Positions 14,075 to 22,786 of a stretch of DNA of 32,825 nt are shown in pieces. The notes below the pieces were generated by a model. That model saw only the letters and a list, made by a program, of their open reading frames with translations. It made no database searches and was not told the DNA's origin. Origin of the DNA: JAZNOQ01 sp045589215. GTDB taxonomy: Bacteria > Bacillota > Clostridia > Oscillospirales > CAG-272. Positions within the stretch are counted from its first letter, which is position 1; the number at the start of each line of letters is the position of its first letter. Both the position numbers and the translations under genes were made by a program. The stretch is taken from contig JAZNOQ010000157.1 of NCBI GenBank assembly GCA_045589215.1, positions 1 through 32,825 of the forward strand, given 5' to 3'.

Positions 14075-15109
14075 TTATCTGAGTAAGAGATAGGTCAGGT
14101 ATCCGCCGTAGAGAATGAGAAATGACGCGCCCTCAATGCGCGAGAGCTTCTTGCCCGTGAATGCCGTGACCGCGAGGATGATCGACGTCGTGAGCAGGAC
14201 GAGCTGGTCGATGAAGCAGGCGAAGTCTACGTTGATCGGCAGGACCAAAACCGTTGTGCCGAGAATAAACAGGACATTAAAGATATTCGAGCCGACGATG
14301 TTGCCGAGTGCGATGTCGCTGTTACCCTTTCTCGCCGCAATGACCGAGGTAACAAGCTCGGGGAGGGATGTGCCGAGCGCGACGATGGTAAGTCCGATCA
14401 CCGCCTCGCTGATACCGAGCTGATGCGCGATGTCGGTCGCGCCCTCTACGGACAGATTGCCGCCAAGCACGATGAGAAGCGCGCCGCCGACGGTAAAGAG
14501 GATGCTCTTCCACCACGGGAAGACCTTGAGACCTTCACCCTCCTCGGGGGTGTCTCCTGTAAGCGCCTGCTCCTTGCGGAAGCGGAGTGCCGAACGGATG
14601 GTGAGGAGAATATAGCCAATGAAGAGAAGCACCAGAACGACACCCGAAAGGCGGCTGAGGTAGCTGAAGTGACCGTCTCTTGCGGCTCCGACCGAGAGAA
14701 GCGTGATCGCGGGGAGAAGGACCGCCGTGAGGAGAAGCACGGGGATGTCGCGCCGAAACATTTCCTTGTCGACGTGAAGGGGAAGGATCAGTGCGCTGAG
14801 ACCGAGAATGATCAGAATATTCAGGATATTTGAGCCGACGACGTTGCCGACGGCGATGTCACTCGAGCCGCCGATCGCGGCAGATACGCTGACCGCAAGC
14901 TCGGGCATACTTGTTCCCATCGCGACGATGGTAAGACCGACGATGAGATCGGGGATGCGAAGTCTTTTCGCGATCGAGCTGCTTCCGTCCACGAAGAGAT
15001 CCGCGCCCTTGACGAGTGCGAGAAAGCCTATCACGAGAAGGATATAGGGCAGGACGGGAGCGAGAAAGGGGAAGGTGTCCGTAATGGATTTCAGGATGGT
15101 GTCGAGCAT
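14075..15109 (-). CDS. CaCA-family calcium/sodium antiporter (YrbG-like)
   Basis: 344 residues, ten or eleven predicted membrane helices. The two inverted alpha repeats are clear: VAMGTSMPELAVSVSAAIGG with GNVVGSNILN in the first half (about 63-97), and VALGTSLPELVTSV with GNIVGSNIFN in the second half. These conserved acidic and Asn residues bind Ca2+ and Na+ in NCX/YrbG structures. It would exchange Ca2+ for Na+ or H+ across the membrane. GGAGGAG precedes the ATG. It is the last gene of a minus-strand run after rlmH (26 bases away) and ends at the terminator at 14031-14072. Confidence 0.9.
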   Translation of the reverse strand: MLDTILKSITDTFPFLAPVLPYILLVIGFLALVKGADLFVDGSSSIAKRLRIPDLIVGLTIVAMGTSMPELAVSVSAAIGGSSDIAVGNVVGSNILNILIILGLSALILPLHVDKEMFRRDIPVLLLTAVLLPAITLLSVGAARDGHFSYLSRLSGVVLVLLFIGYILLTIRSALRFRKEQALTGDTPEEGEGLKVFPWWKSILFTVGGALLIVLGGNLSVEGATDIAHQLGISEAVIGLTIVALGTSLPELVTSVIAARKGNSDIALGNIVGSNIFNVLFILGTTVLVLPINVDFACFIDQLVLLTTSIILAVTAFTGKKLSRIEGASFLILYGGYLTYLLLR

Positions 15110-15135
15110 TGCGGCTCCTCCTATTTGGGATGTCG

Positions 15136-15615
15136 TTATTTGTGGTAACGTGTGCCCTTTTGAATGTTCAGGGCGCGGTAGATGCTTTCGAGTAAGATCA
15201 CGCGCATAAGTTGATGCGGGAAGGTCAATTTCGAGACCGAGAGACGGAGATCACAAGCCGCCTTCACGCGTTCGTCAAGTCCGTGCGACGAGCCGATCAG
15301 GAAGTAAAAGTCTCCCGACGTCTGTGCCGCCGCTTCGAGCTTCTCGGCAAGCTCCTCCGAGGAGAATTGCCGTCCCTCGACGCACAGTGCGATCTTGTAG
15401 GCACGGGCGGGCAGGAGTGAGAGGATCTTGTCGCCCTCCTCGCGGAGCGCCGCCGCGATCTCCTTTTCCGACGGATCGTCGGGGAGGCGGGATTCCTTCA
15501 GCTCAATGATCTCGGGGCGAGAGAAGCCCGAAAGGCGTTTCATATATTCTGCCGCCGCATCGCGCAGATAGGACTCCTTCAGGTTGCCCGTCACGATGAT
15601 ATGTATGTTCAGCAC
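15136..15615 (-). CDS. rlmH: 23S rRNA (pseudouridine1915-N3)-methyltransferase RlmH
   Basis: 159 residues, exact family length. SPOUT methyltransferase that methylates pseudouridine 1915 in helix 69. The SAM-binding knot is visible as LIGSSHGLDERV...LRLSVSKLTFPHQLMRVILLEQ-type region and the protein ends in the conserved RYHK. The start is GTG at 15615, preceded by AAAGGAG at ten bases, and overlaps the end of the yycJ gene by seven bases. rlmH lies near walJ/yycJ in Bacillus subtilis too, an origin-proximal arrangement. Confidence 0.95.
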   Translation of the reverse strand: MLNIHIIVTGNLKESYLRDAAAEYMKRLSGFSRPEIIELKESRLPDDPSEKEIAAALREEGDKILSLLPARAYKIALCVEGRQFSSEELAEKLEAAAQTSGDFYFLIGSSHGLDERVKAACDLRLSVSKLTFPHQLMRVILLESIYRALNIQKGTRYHK

Positions 15616-16511
15616 GGTCGGGTAGCTCCTTTCTCGTTTTCACAGGGGCAGGTGTCACACGAAGGCTCCTCGGCACCCTCGTCGAGAAGAAAGGTGACGC
15701 GGTCGGGATCTGCCACGCGAAGGGTGAGGGATTCGTCTGCGAGGGAAGAGAAGGTCTCCTCGTAAGCGAGCAGGGGCATATTGTTTTCCTTCGAGAGATG
15801 CGCGAGGAGAAACCGCTCGGTGCCGTTTTCTGCGAGGAAGGATGCAAACGCGGCGGCGTCACGGTTCGAGAGATGACCTCTCCTGCCCTTGATGCGAAGC
15901 TTCAGGTCATACGGATACGGTCCGTCAAGGAGCATATTCTCGTCGTGGTTCGATTCGAGCACGACCGCCTCGCACCCGCACAGCCCCTTTTCGACGGCGG
16001 GCGTGACCACGCCGAGGTCGGTCGCGTAACCGAATACGCGCACACCGCTTTGGGTCGACACCGTGATGCGGTATCCGACGCTCATTTTGCTGTCGTGGGA
16101 GGTGGGGAAGGAGGAGACGGAGAGGTTGCCGACCGTCACCGAAAAGATCGTCGGATGTGTGACGATGCAGCTTTTCATCGGGGTATCTCCCGCGATGCGG
16201 TAGAGCCGCTCGGACGAGCCCTCGGTCACGTGGACGGGAACGGGATTTTTCTTCAGAAAGACCTCAAGCGCGCCGACGTGGTCGCCGTGCTCGTGGGTGA
16301 TGAAGATCGCGTCGATCGGCGGCTTTTCGGGTGTGCCTTTTTCGGAGATCGCGCCGATCTCCTTTAGTGCATTCGTGAGCGCGCGTGCGCTTTTGCCCGC
16401 ATCGATCAGAATCGAGGTCTCCCCGCTTGAAATATAGGTCGCGTTGCCGCCCGAGCCCGAGTAGAGGGTACAGATGCGGCAGCCGTTTTTCTCTATACAA
16501 GTACTTGTCAT
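15609..16511 (-). CDS. yycJ: Metallo-beta-lactamase-fold hydrolase, YycJ/WalJ type
   Basis: 300 residues. The N-terminal LYSGSGGNATYI and the zinc motif HEHGDH (73-78), followed by SHDSKMSVGYR, YATDLG and SNHDENML, identify the YycJ/WalJ branch. B. subtilis YycJ is a 5' exonuclease proposed to act in mismatch repair. The C-terminus adds a short Cys-rich tail (CDTCPC and a final Cys) beyond the usual fold, of unknown meaning. No good ribosome site precedes the ATG; it lies 19 bases after the preceding stop and may rely on coupled translation. It overlaps rlmH by seven bases. No walRK genes are in the window. Confidence 0.9.
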   Translation of the reverse strand: MTSTCIEKNGCRICTLYSGSGGNATYISSGETSILIDAGKSARALTNALKEIGAISEKGTPEKPPIDAIFITHEHGDHVGALEVFLKKNPVPVHVTEGSSERLYRIAGDTPMKSCIVTHPTIFSVTVGNLSVSSFPTSHDSKMSVGYRITVSTQSGVRVFGYATDLGVVTPAVEKGLCGCEAVVLESNHDENMLLDGPYPYDLKLRIKGRRGHLSNRDAAAFASFLAENGTERFLLAHLSKENNMPLLAYEETFSSLADESLTLRVADPDRVTFLLDEGAEEPSCDTCPCENEKGATRPC

Positions 16512-16530
16512 AATCGGTTTTTACGTGGAT

Positions 16531-16962
16531 TTAACCGAACAGTCCCGAGAACGTCTCAGCAAAGTAGGGCTCAAAGACGAATAGATAAAAAATATCCATA
16601 AAGAAGGTGAAGAGCAGGGGAAAGAGAATGGTGACGCACCATTTCGATTTCCGAAGTCTCGTTTCGCCGTCCTCGACGTACGCACGCTTCTCCTCCTCCG
16701 ACATCGTGTCGGGGAGCATATCGACGGTCACGTTTTTTCGCGTGAAGCCGCGGTTATAAATGACGTAGAAGGCGGCAACCGCCGCGAGAGCGATGAGATA
16801 GACGATCACGACGGTCTTCCAGAAGGAAAACTGCGTCAGCACGGCGTAAAAACCGTAAAAAAGGATCGAGTTTAAGACGATGATGATCGCATAGATGATC
16901 TTTTTCCGTTTTTTTTCGCGGGATACGTTCGTTTCTGTGCTGTGATCAGGATTTTTTTTCAT
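16531..16962 (-). CDS. Small membrane protein, unknown function
   Basis: 143 residues. A charged N-terminus (1-20) is followed by hydrophobic segments at about 22-44 and 48-68, a cytoplasmic acidic linker (NVTVDMLPDTMSEEEKRAYVEDGETRLRKSKW) and a third segment near 110-130. Similar proteins, conserved through the DMLP...MS..EK linker, occur in clostridial genomes without assigned function. The ATG has GGAG at a normal distance and begins 12 bases after galK, so the two are cotranscribed; yycJ follows 19 bases later. Not recognised beyond this. Confidence 0.75.
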   Translation of the reverse strand: MKKNPDHSTETNVSREKKRKKIIYAIIIVLNSILFYGFYAVLTQFSFWKTVVIVYLIALAAVAAFYVIYNRGFTRKNVTVDMLPDTMSEEEKRAYVEDGETRLRKSKWCVTILFPLLFTFFMDIFYLFVFEPYFAETFSGLFG

Positions 16963-16974
16963 ATTATCTCCGTT

Positions 16975-18258
16975 TCAGAGCATTCTGACAGCCCCGCGGG
17001 GACGGATGCGGAGTACGACGCACGCGCCGTCACCGAATGCCGCGTCCATCAGTGCGCGGAAACCCTCGACGTCTGCTGTGGGAACGTACGCCTGGATCGT
17101 ACCCGCAAAGCCGCCGCCGTGTACGCGGAACGCCGCCTTCTTGTCTGCGAGATAATTCTCGGCGAGACAAAGCGCGAGGGAAAGTCCCTGCTCGGATACG
17201 TTTTTCGTGGTATAGACGTTCTGAAGATAGCAGAACGAGGATCTGCCCGATGCCTTTACGAAGTCAAAGTAGCGGTCGAGATCGCCCGCCTTCAGTGCCT
17301 CCTTCTGTTCCGCTACGCGTTTGTTTTCACCGAAGAAGTGAAGGGCGCGGAGGATTGCACGGTCGCCGCAGATCCTTCTGAGCGCGGGGATCGCCCGTAT
17401 TACCTCCTCCTCGTCGCATTCGCGGAGAACGGTCTTGCCGAAATAGGAGGCGACCGCCTTCATTTCCGCGGGAACTGCCGCGTAGTCGTCGGTGAGATCG
17501 GCGTGGTTGCCGCCCGTATTGACGATACAGAGGCGGTAGCCTTCGGCGGAAAGATCGAAGTCGATCTTTTCGATCACGGGGGAAGCGGTGTCACGGAAAT
17601 CGATCGCGACGATGCCGCCGACCGCGCAGGCGACCTGATCCATCAGACCGCAGGGCTTGCCGAAGAATACGTTTTCGCTGAACTGCGCGAGCTTTGCGAT
17701 CTCGACATTCGAGACCTTGCCCCCGTTGTAGAGGTGGTTCAGGATGTTTCCGATCATATCCTCAAACGCCGCAGAGGAGGAAAGCCCCGAGCCCTTCAGG
17801 ACGTTTGACGTGGTGTACGCATCAAAGCCGCCGACCGCATAGCCCTTCCTGCGGAAGCCCTCTGCCATACCCGCGATCAGGGAAGCGGAGGAGCCGAAGC
17901 GGGAGCTGTCGGGCTCGGTCCATACGTTCGTGTCTACGCTGTCCTCGGAGAAGCCCTCGGACTTGACGCGGATCACCCCGTCGTCGCGCGGAGAGACCGC
18001 CGCGATCACGTCGAGATCGATCGAAGCTGCGATGACGCAGCCGTGGTTATGGTCGGTGTGATTGCCCGAAAGCTCGCTTCTGCCCGAGACCGAGTAGAGG
18101 GTGATCTCGCGGTCGCCGCCGTAGAGGGCTGCGAATTCACGAATAATCGTGAGATAACGGGATTTCTGGTATTCAAGTGCCTCCTCTCCCGAGAGGGAAA
18201 CGATGGCTTCATTCATAGCGCCGTTTTCGACGGCGCGGATCAGCTGTTCTGCGTGCAT
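16975..18258 (-). CDS. galK: Galactokinase-family GHMP kinase
   Basis: 427 residues. The galactokinase signature appears as GRSELSGNHTDHNHG (59-73), where classic GalK has G-EHTDYN-G. The GHMP ATP loop is LKGSGLSSSA (154-163), the substrate-side Asp lies in CGLMDQVACAVGG, and motif 3 is VNTGGNHADLTDDY. It phosphorylates galactose or a close sugar at C1 using ATP. The GNHTDH variant is common in gut Clostridia; whether substrate preference differs (for example N-acetylgalactosamine) cannot be told. GGAGA precedes the ATG. No galT or galE is adjacent; instead it leads an operon with a membrane protein, yycJ, rlmH and a Ca antiporter. Confidence 0.88.
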   Translation of the reverse strand: MHAEQLIRAVENGAMNEAIVSLSGEEALEYQKSRYLTIIREFAALYGGDREITLYSVSGRSELSGNHTDHNHGCVIAASIDLDVIAAVSPRDDGVIRVKSEGFSEDSVDTNVWTEPDSSRFGSSASLIAGMAEGFRRKGYAVGGFDAYTTSNVLKGSGLSSSAAFEDMIGNILNHLYNGGKVSNVEIAKLAQFSENVFFGKPCGLMDQVACAVGGIVAIDFRDTASPVIEKIDFDLSAEGYRLCIVNTGGNHADLTDDYAAVPAEMKAVASYFGKTVLRECDEEEVIRAIPALRRICGDRAILRALHFFGENKRVAEQKEALKAGDLDRYFDFVKASGRSSFCYLQNVYTTKNVSEQGLSLALCLAENYLADKKAAFRVHGGGFAGTIQAYVPTADVEGFRALMDAAFGDGACVVLRIRPRGAVRML

Positions 18259-18329
18259 AATGGGATCTCCTTTTTGGTCTACGGTGTGGCATTTGAGTAA
18301 AGCTCTGCCTCCGTGGTCATAATAAAATC

Positions 18330-18358
18330 ATTATAGCATAAAGCACGGTTGGTGTCAA
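18330..18358 (-). promoter_or_regulatory. galK operon promoter
   Basis: Minus strand: perfect TTGACA (18358-18353), 17-base spacer, perfect TATAAT (18335-18330). Confidence 0.9.
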
Positions 18359-18453
18359 GGCGTTTTGCCCGTCTTTTGGGCGCGGCTTTGCCCTTCGCGC
18401 TGTAAAAAAATGTACGAAAATTGTAAAATCGAAGGAAAAACGGGGACGCGTGC

Positions 18454-18482
18454 TTGACAGAGCTTTTCGCGCGTGATATAAT
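18454..18482 (+). promoter_or_regulatory. Promoter of the orf-mutY-cls operon
   Basis: Perfect TTGACA (18454-18459), 17-base spacer, perfect TATAAT (18477-18482). Confidence 0.9.
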
Positions 18483-18517
18483 TTTGGTAGAGTTTGTAGT
18501 ATTTTTTCGGAGGAGCT

Positions 18518-18862
18518 ATGGCAAAGCAGGCAGAGAAGAGCGAGCGGATCGAATACAGAGCCGACAAAAGAAGCGCACAGAAGGTCAGAAGTCTTTTGAT
18601 GAAGATTCTGTCAAAGGATAAGAAGTCCGACGGGATCGGCTTTTCCTATACCTATAAGTCCTTCGGAAAGAAGGCGGAATACGTCATTTCGGGTAGGAGT
18701 AAGACCGTTCTGAGGTGCATCGCCGCTTTTCATAAATTCGTTCTGAAGGAAGAGAAAAAAGCGAAAAAGCGCGAAGCGGAAGGTGCGAAGGCGATCCCGA
18801 TCGCGAGGGGGAGCTACTATACGATGAAGCCCCTGAAGGAGCGGAAAAGAAGAAACGTATGA
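18518..18862 (+). CDS. Small basic protein, unknown function
   Basis: 114 residues, not recognised. It is strongly basic, with a likely alpha/beta centre (GFSYTYKSFGKKAEYVISGRSKTVLRCIAAFHKFV) and a Lys/Arg-rich tail ending KERKRRNV. The charge suggests nucleic-acid or ribosome binding, but no family motif is visible. GGAGG lies five or six bases upstream of the ATG, and the gene has a consensus promoter. Its stop codon overlaps the mutY start (ATGA), so the two are translationally coupled. The coupling, strong promoter and codon use support a real gene. Confidence 0.78.
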   Translation: MAKQAEKSERIEYRADKRSAQKVRSLLMKILSKDKKSDGIGFSYTYKSFGKKAEYVISGRSKTVLRCIAAFHKFVLKEEKKAKKREAEGAKAIPIARGSYYTMKPLKERKRRNV

Positions 18863-19944
18863 CAGAGCAGGAATTCAGAGACCGTCTCCTTCCGTGGTAC
18901 AGAGAAAATCAGAGAGATCTGCCGTGGCGGCGGCTCGTAACGCCGTACCGCACGTGGATCTCGGAGATCATGCTTCAGCAGACGCGTGTTGAAGCCGTGA
19001 AGGGATATTTCGAACGCTTCATAAAGGAGCTTCCGACGGTGTATGAGCTTGCCGCCGTGCCCGACGAGGTATTGATGAAGCTTTGGCAGGGGCTCGGGTA
19101 TTACAGCCGCGCCCGAAACTTAAAGAGGGCGGCAGAGATCATCGTTTCGCAGTACGGCGGACGGCTTCCGGAGGATGCGGACGAGCTTATCAAGCTCCCC
19201 GGGATCGGGAGCTATACCGCAGGGGCGATCGCCTCGATCGCATTCGGGAAGCGCGCGCCCGCCGTGGACGGAAACGTTCTGCGCGTTTACGCGCGTGTGT
19301 TCGGAGACGGACGGGACATTGCCGATCCCGCGACGAAAAGGGCGTTTGAAGGCGAGGTGCTTTCGCTGATGCCCGAGGAGGGCGCAGGAGGATCCGATAA
19401 CGATTGCGGCGACTTTACACAGGGGCTGATCGAGCTTGGTGCGACGGTCTGCCTTCCGAACGGTGCGCCTTTATGCGACCGCTGTCCCTTCTCCGACGTA
19501 TGCGTGGCACGGCGTGAGGGGAGGACCGACGCGCTTCCCGTCCGAACGAAAAAAGCGGCGCGCAGGACCGAAGAGCGCACGGTGCTTCTCATCAGCAGCG
19601 GGGGACGCTACGCGCTCGTGCGCCGTCCCGAAACGGGATTACTCGCGTCGCTTTACGAATTTATAAATCTCGAGGGTCGCTTTTCTGAGGGAGAGGCACG
19701 CGCGTGGCTCTCTTCCCGTGGATTTCCCGTGCGAGAGATCCGCCCGATCGGAGAGGCAAAGCATATTTTTACACACATCGAGTGGCATATGACGGGATAT
19801 CTCGCAGAGGTCGAAATTGACGCTCCGACACTTGACGCGGTATTCGCGACACCCGAGGAGATACAGAAGGACTACGCCGTTCCGTCCGCCTTTCGCTATT
19901 TTTTGAAATTCATAGCGGGTGCGGAGGGCTCGGACGGTCTTTGA
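18859..19944 (+). CDS. mutY: A/G-specific adenine DNA glycosylase MutY
   Basis: 361 residues. It removes adenine mispaired with 8-oxoguanine. The helix-hairpin-helix is LPGIGSYTAGA (113-122). The catalytic Glu36 is in SEIMLQQTRV, and the transition-state Asp137 in AVDGNVLRVYARV. The [4Fe-4S] cysteines are Cys198-x7-Cys206-x2-Cys209-x5-Cys215; the first gap is one residue longer than in E. coli. The C-terminal third (about 230-350) is the NUDIX-like domain that recognises 8-oxoG, seen as LVRRPETGLLASLYEF. It follows the small basic protein gene with an ATGA overlap. Confidence 0.95.
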   Translation: MTEQEFRDRLLPWYRENQRDLPWRRLVTPYRTWISEIMLQQTRVEAVKGYFERFIKELPTVYELAAVPDEVLMKLWQGLGYYSRARNLKRAAEIIVSQYGGRLPEDADELIKLPGIGSYTAGAIASIAFGKRAPAVDGNVLRVYARVFGDGRDIADPATKRAFEGEVLSLMPEEGAGGSDNDCGDFTQGLIELGATVCLPNGAPLCDRCPFSDVCVARREGRTDALPVRTKKAARRTEERTVLLISSGGRYALVRRPETGLLASLYEFINLEGRFSEGEARAWLSSRGFPVREIRPIGEAKHIFTHIEWHMTGYLAEVEIDAPTLDAVFATPEEIQKDYAVPSAFRYFLKFIAGAEGSDGL

Positions 19945-19960
19945 ATGCGGAGGAAACGAT

Positions 19961-20494
19961 ATGTACGAATACAAGGCACAGAGAAGGAATAAAGCGGCGG
20001 CGGTGACGACGCTTCTTTCGTCGCTTGCGGCGGCGGTCTGCCTGTTTGGGGGCTCGCTTCTCGGTTCTCTCAAAGGGATCGCGGAGATCATCGGGCTTTT
20101 CGCGCTTGCCTTTGCCGTGCTTGTCGCGAGCCGATATCTTTTGAAGGACTACGTCTACAGTCTTGAGGAAGCCGAAAACGGAGACGTCGATCTTACCGTG
20201 ACCGAGCTGCAGGGCAAACGGCGTGTCACGGTCTGCCGCATCGAGCTTTCCGCGGTGGAGGAGATCCTCACGGAAACCCCCGAAACGCGAAAAGCAATGA
20301 AGGAACGGCTAAAGGGGATGAAGCGATACGATTACTGCGCCGACCTCGTGCCGTCGCGCTCGCTTTATCTCCTGTTCCGTGACCGAGACGAAACGGTGTC
20401 GGTGCGGCTCATTCCCGACGAACGGATGGAGCGTATCCTCCTTGAGCGGTCGGGACACACCCTTATGAAAACAGAAGGATCTGAGATCAAGTAA
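19961..20494 (+). CDS. Small membrane protein with a possible PH-like domain
   Basis: 177 residues from the ATG at 19961, which has CGGAGGA seven bases ahead; an upstream frame start at 19919 overlaps mutY and lacks such a site. Two membrane helices (about 20-40 and 43-63) are followed by a soluble alpha/beta region (DVDLTVTELQGKRRVTVCRIEL..., VSVRLIPDERMERIL) that resembles bacterial PH-like domains of YcxB type in its strand pattern. No function is known. It lies 16 bases after mutY and 26 bases before the cardiolipin synthase gene, so all are in one operon. Confidence 0.75.
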   Translation: MYEYKAQRRNKAAAVTTLLSSLAAAVCLFGGSLLGSLKGIAEIIGLFALAFAVLVASRYLLKDYVYSLEEAENGDVDLTVTELQGKRRVTVCRIELSAVEEILTETPETRKAMKERLKGMKRYDYCADLVPSRSLYLLFRDRDETVSVRLIPDERMERILLERSGHTLMKTEGSEIK

Positions 20495-20520
20495 GAAAAC
20501 GCCGAAAGGAGGAGACAACG

Positions 20521-22134
20521 ATGAAATTACCGAACAGAGATCACGAACCGAATTACGATCGCGGCCACCGTGTGACGGGGCGCTATCATATGTACAAGGG
20601 CGACGTGTACACGGCGTTCTTCCGCGGCTCGCTCGTGATCATCGGCATCATTCTGCAGTTTCTTGTGATGCTTCTCCTCTCGCTTCTGATGATGCGGTAC
20701 TCGGTGCTGCTTTATCTCCTGATCGAGCTTGTCGGTGTGATCTTTGCGGTATATATCATTTATACGAGCGCATCCTACAGACATTTCTGGCTCGTCATCA
20801 TTTTGATGCTTCCCGTGGTCGGAATATTTATGTACATGATGTGGGGAAGTCCACTCGTCAACGCCCGTTCCAGACATCGGCTATCCTCCTGCATTGAGGA
20901 GGCGATCGGCTGTATTCCGCACAGCGATGCGCTTCTTTCATCTCAGGAAATGGAGAAGAACGGGCAGATCTCCTGCGCGCGATACCTGTCGCTCGAGGGG
21001 CTTCCCGTGTACGGCAACACCGACGTGCGGTACTATCCGCTTGGGGACGACCTGCGTGCCGATCTCCTTTCGGACCTCAGACGGGCGAAAAAGCGCATCT
21101 GGATCGAGTTCTTCATCGTCCTTCGCGGGGAGGTCTTTGACGAGGTCGAGGCGATCCTCAGTGAAAAGGTGAAGGAGGGCGTTGACGTTCGCCTGCTCAT
21201 TGACGACGTCGGAAGTATTCGGCAGATCAACCGCGCCTTCAAGAAACGAATGAAGGAGCTTGGCATCCCGCTTTCGATCTTCGCGCCGATCCATAAGGAC
21301 ATCACGAAGCTTTCGCTCAATTACAGAAACCATCAGAAGATCGTTGTGATCGATGAGAATATCGGATATACGGGAGGCATCAACCTCTCGGACGAATACT
21401 TCAATATTTACCCGAAATACGGGCATTGGAAGGACACCGCCGTCCGCTTTGAGGGGGACGCGACCGCGAGCCTTTCTGCAATGTTTATGGGAATGTGGAA
21501 TTATACGATGGGGAAGAGACGGGACGGAAGGATCCCGAAGGAGGCGATCGGTGCGCCCGTCGGCGTTTCGGTCAGGATGGACGAGTCGCTCGTTCAGCCC
21601 TTCTATTCGGGGCCCCTCAAGGCGCGGTACAACAACGCCGATATGGTCTATCAGGCATTGATGCGCCACGCGAAAAAATATCTGTGGATCACGACGCCGT
21701 ATCTTGTCCTTGACCGCGTGACGACCGACACGCTCATCCGCGCGGCAAAAAGCGGCATCGACGTGCGGATCTACACGCCCCGCCACTATGACAAATGGTA
21801 CGTTTACCGCGTGACCGAGTCGAATTACGGTAAGCTTCTCCGCGAGGGGATCCGCATTTTCGAGTACGTTCCGGGGTTCATTCACGCGAAAAATCTGATC
21901 GTGGACGGTGAATGCGCGGTCTGCGGCTCGATCAATCTCGATTACAGAAGTCTGTACTTCCACTATGAGTGCGGCGCGGTCTTTTACGGCGGGAGGACCG
22001 TCGGGGAGATACACGAGGATTTCGTTTCGACCGAGAAATTAAGCGAGGAGATCGTCCTCGAAAAATGGAAAAGACGGACGTGGGGAAATAAGCTCGTGTC
22101 GCGCATCCTGCGCTTTTTCTCGCCGCTGTTCTGA
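20521..22134 (+). CDS. cls: Cardiolipin synthase (phospholipase D family)
   Basis: 537 residues, somewhat longer than B. subtilis ClsA. The N-terminus has two or three membrane helices (about 35-115). Two HKD catalytic motifs follow: NHQKIVVIDENIGYTGGIN (His271, Lys273, Asp278) and HAKNLIVDGECAVCGSIN (His455 onward). Together they form the active site that joins two phosphatidylglycerols into cardiolipin and glycerol at the inner membrane. AAAGGAGGAG precedes the ATG. It is the last gene of the operon starting at 18518. A weak AAAAAGTGCTTTTT palindrome follows the stop but is not a convincing terminator. Confidence 0.92.
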   Translation: MKLPNRDHEPNYDRGHRVTGRYHMYKGDVYTAFFRGSLVIIGIILQFLVMLLLSLLMMRYSVLLYLLIELVGVIFAVYIIYTSASYRHFWLVIILMLPVVGIFMYMMWGSPLVNARSRHRLSSCIEEAIGCIPHSDALLSSQEMEKNGQISCARYLSLEGLPVYGNTDVRYYPLGDDLRADLLSDLRRAKKRIWIEFFIVLRGEVFDEVEAILSEKVKEGVDVRLLIDDVGSIRQINRAFKKRMKELGIPLSIFAPIHKDITKLSLNYRNHQKIVVIDENIGYTGGINLSDEYFNIYPKYGHWKDTAVRFEGDATASLSAMFMGMWNYTMGKRRDGRIPKEAIGAPVGVSVRMDESLVQPFYSGPLKARYNNADMVYQALMRHAKKYLWITTPYLVLDRVTTDTLIRAAKSGIDVRIYTPRHYDKWYVYRVTESNYGKLLREGIRIFEYVPGFIHAKNLIVDGECAVCGSINLDYRSLYFHYECGAVFYGGRTVGEIHEDFVSTEKLSEEIVLEKWKRRTWGNKLVSRILRFFSPLF

Positions 22135-22194
22135 CGGAGGCGGTCAGGTCTTAAAAAAGTGCTTTTTCGTTTACGGTTTCGTCATAAATTTTTA

Positions 22195-22223
22195 TTGTTC
22201 GGTTGATAATACGCTGATATAAT
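22195..22223 (+). promoter_or_regulatory. Promoter of the zinc-ribbon membrane protein gene
   Basis: TTGTTC (22195-22200), 17-base spacer, perfect TATAAT (22218-22223). Confidence 0.65.
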
Positions 22224-22275
22224 TTGGGGGCTATCACGAGGCTTATGCCATCATAAACAAGGAAACGGTGAAGGA

Positions 22276-22731
22276 ATGAGACGGTTTTTTATGAAGATCA
22301 AATACGTAGTGCAGCGGTTTATGTACGGGCGAAACGGAAACGATAAGCTCTGTCTCGTTCTTATGTGGGTCTATCTTGGGCTGTGGATCACCGCGATGGT
22401 GCTTACGGCACTTGATCTTACGGCGGCTTATCTCGTCGTGTGGGCACTTCAGCTTCTCGTATTGTTTTATTGGATCTTCCGTGTTTTTTCCAAAAACGTC
22501 GCGAAGCGGCGGAGGGAGTGCGATCGGTTTTTCGGATTTTTCCGAAACAGGCGCAATCGCTTCAGAGATCGGAAAACACACGTTTACAGAAAATGTCCGC
22601 ATTGCCGCGCGATGCTTCGCCTTCCGAAGCGGAAGGGAAAGCACACGGTCGCGTGTCCCGCCTGCCGTGAGCGGTTTACGGTGAAGATCAGACGGAACGG
22701 CAAGGGGATCTCGCGCCCCTCGGGACGGTAA
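22276..22731 (+). CDS. Membrane protein with C-terminal zinc ribbon
   Basis: 151 residues. Two hydrophobic segments (about 26-47 and 50-70) precede a very basic stretch and a zinc ribbon with CPHC and CPAC pairs (roughly 110-135) and the typical LRLPKRKGKH turn. Small proteins of this design are common and uncharacterised in Clostridia. The ribbon resembles the zinc-ribbon folds that bind nucleic acid or protein, on the cytoplasmic side. The first ATG is used; an in-frame ATG at 22291 is an alternative. AAGGAAA lies about 11 bases upstream. The ABC exporter gene follows 55 bases later. Confidence 0.75.
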   Translation: MRRFFMKIKYVVQRFMYGRNGNDKLCLVLMWVYLGLWITAMVLTALDLTAAYLVVWALQLLVLFYWIFRVFSKNVAKRRRECDRFFGFFRNRRNRFRDRKTHVYRKCPHCRAMLRLPKRKGKHTVACPACRERFTVKIRRNGKGISRPSGR

Positions 22732-22786
22732 GGCGACGGTCTTTCGGATCTGACAAAAATTCATTCCATATAATAAGGATAAATCA

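Noticed and set aside
16942..17808. 288-residue plus-strand frame opposite galK
   Set aside because: Shadow of galK, which has all three GHMP kinase motifs.
20938..22014. 358-residue minus-strand frame opposite cls
   Set aside because: Shadow of cardiolipin synthase with both HKD motifs on the plus strand.
22769..22774. TATAAT just before the ABC exporter as its promoter
   Set aside because: No -35 at a suitable distance, and the transcript start would fall on the ribosome site.
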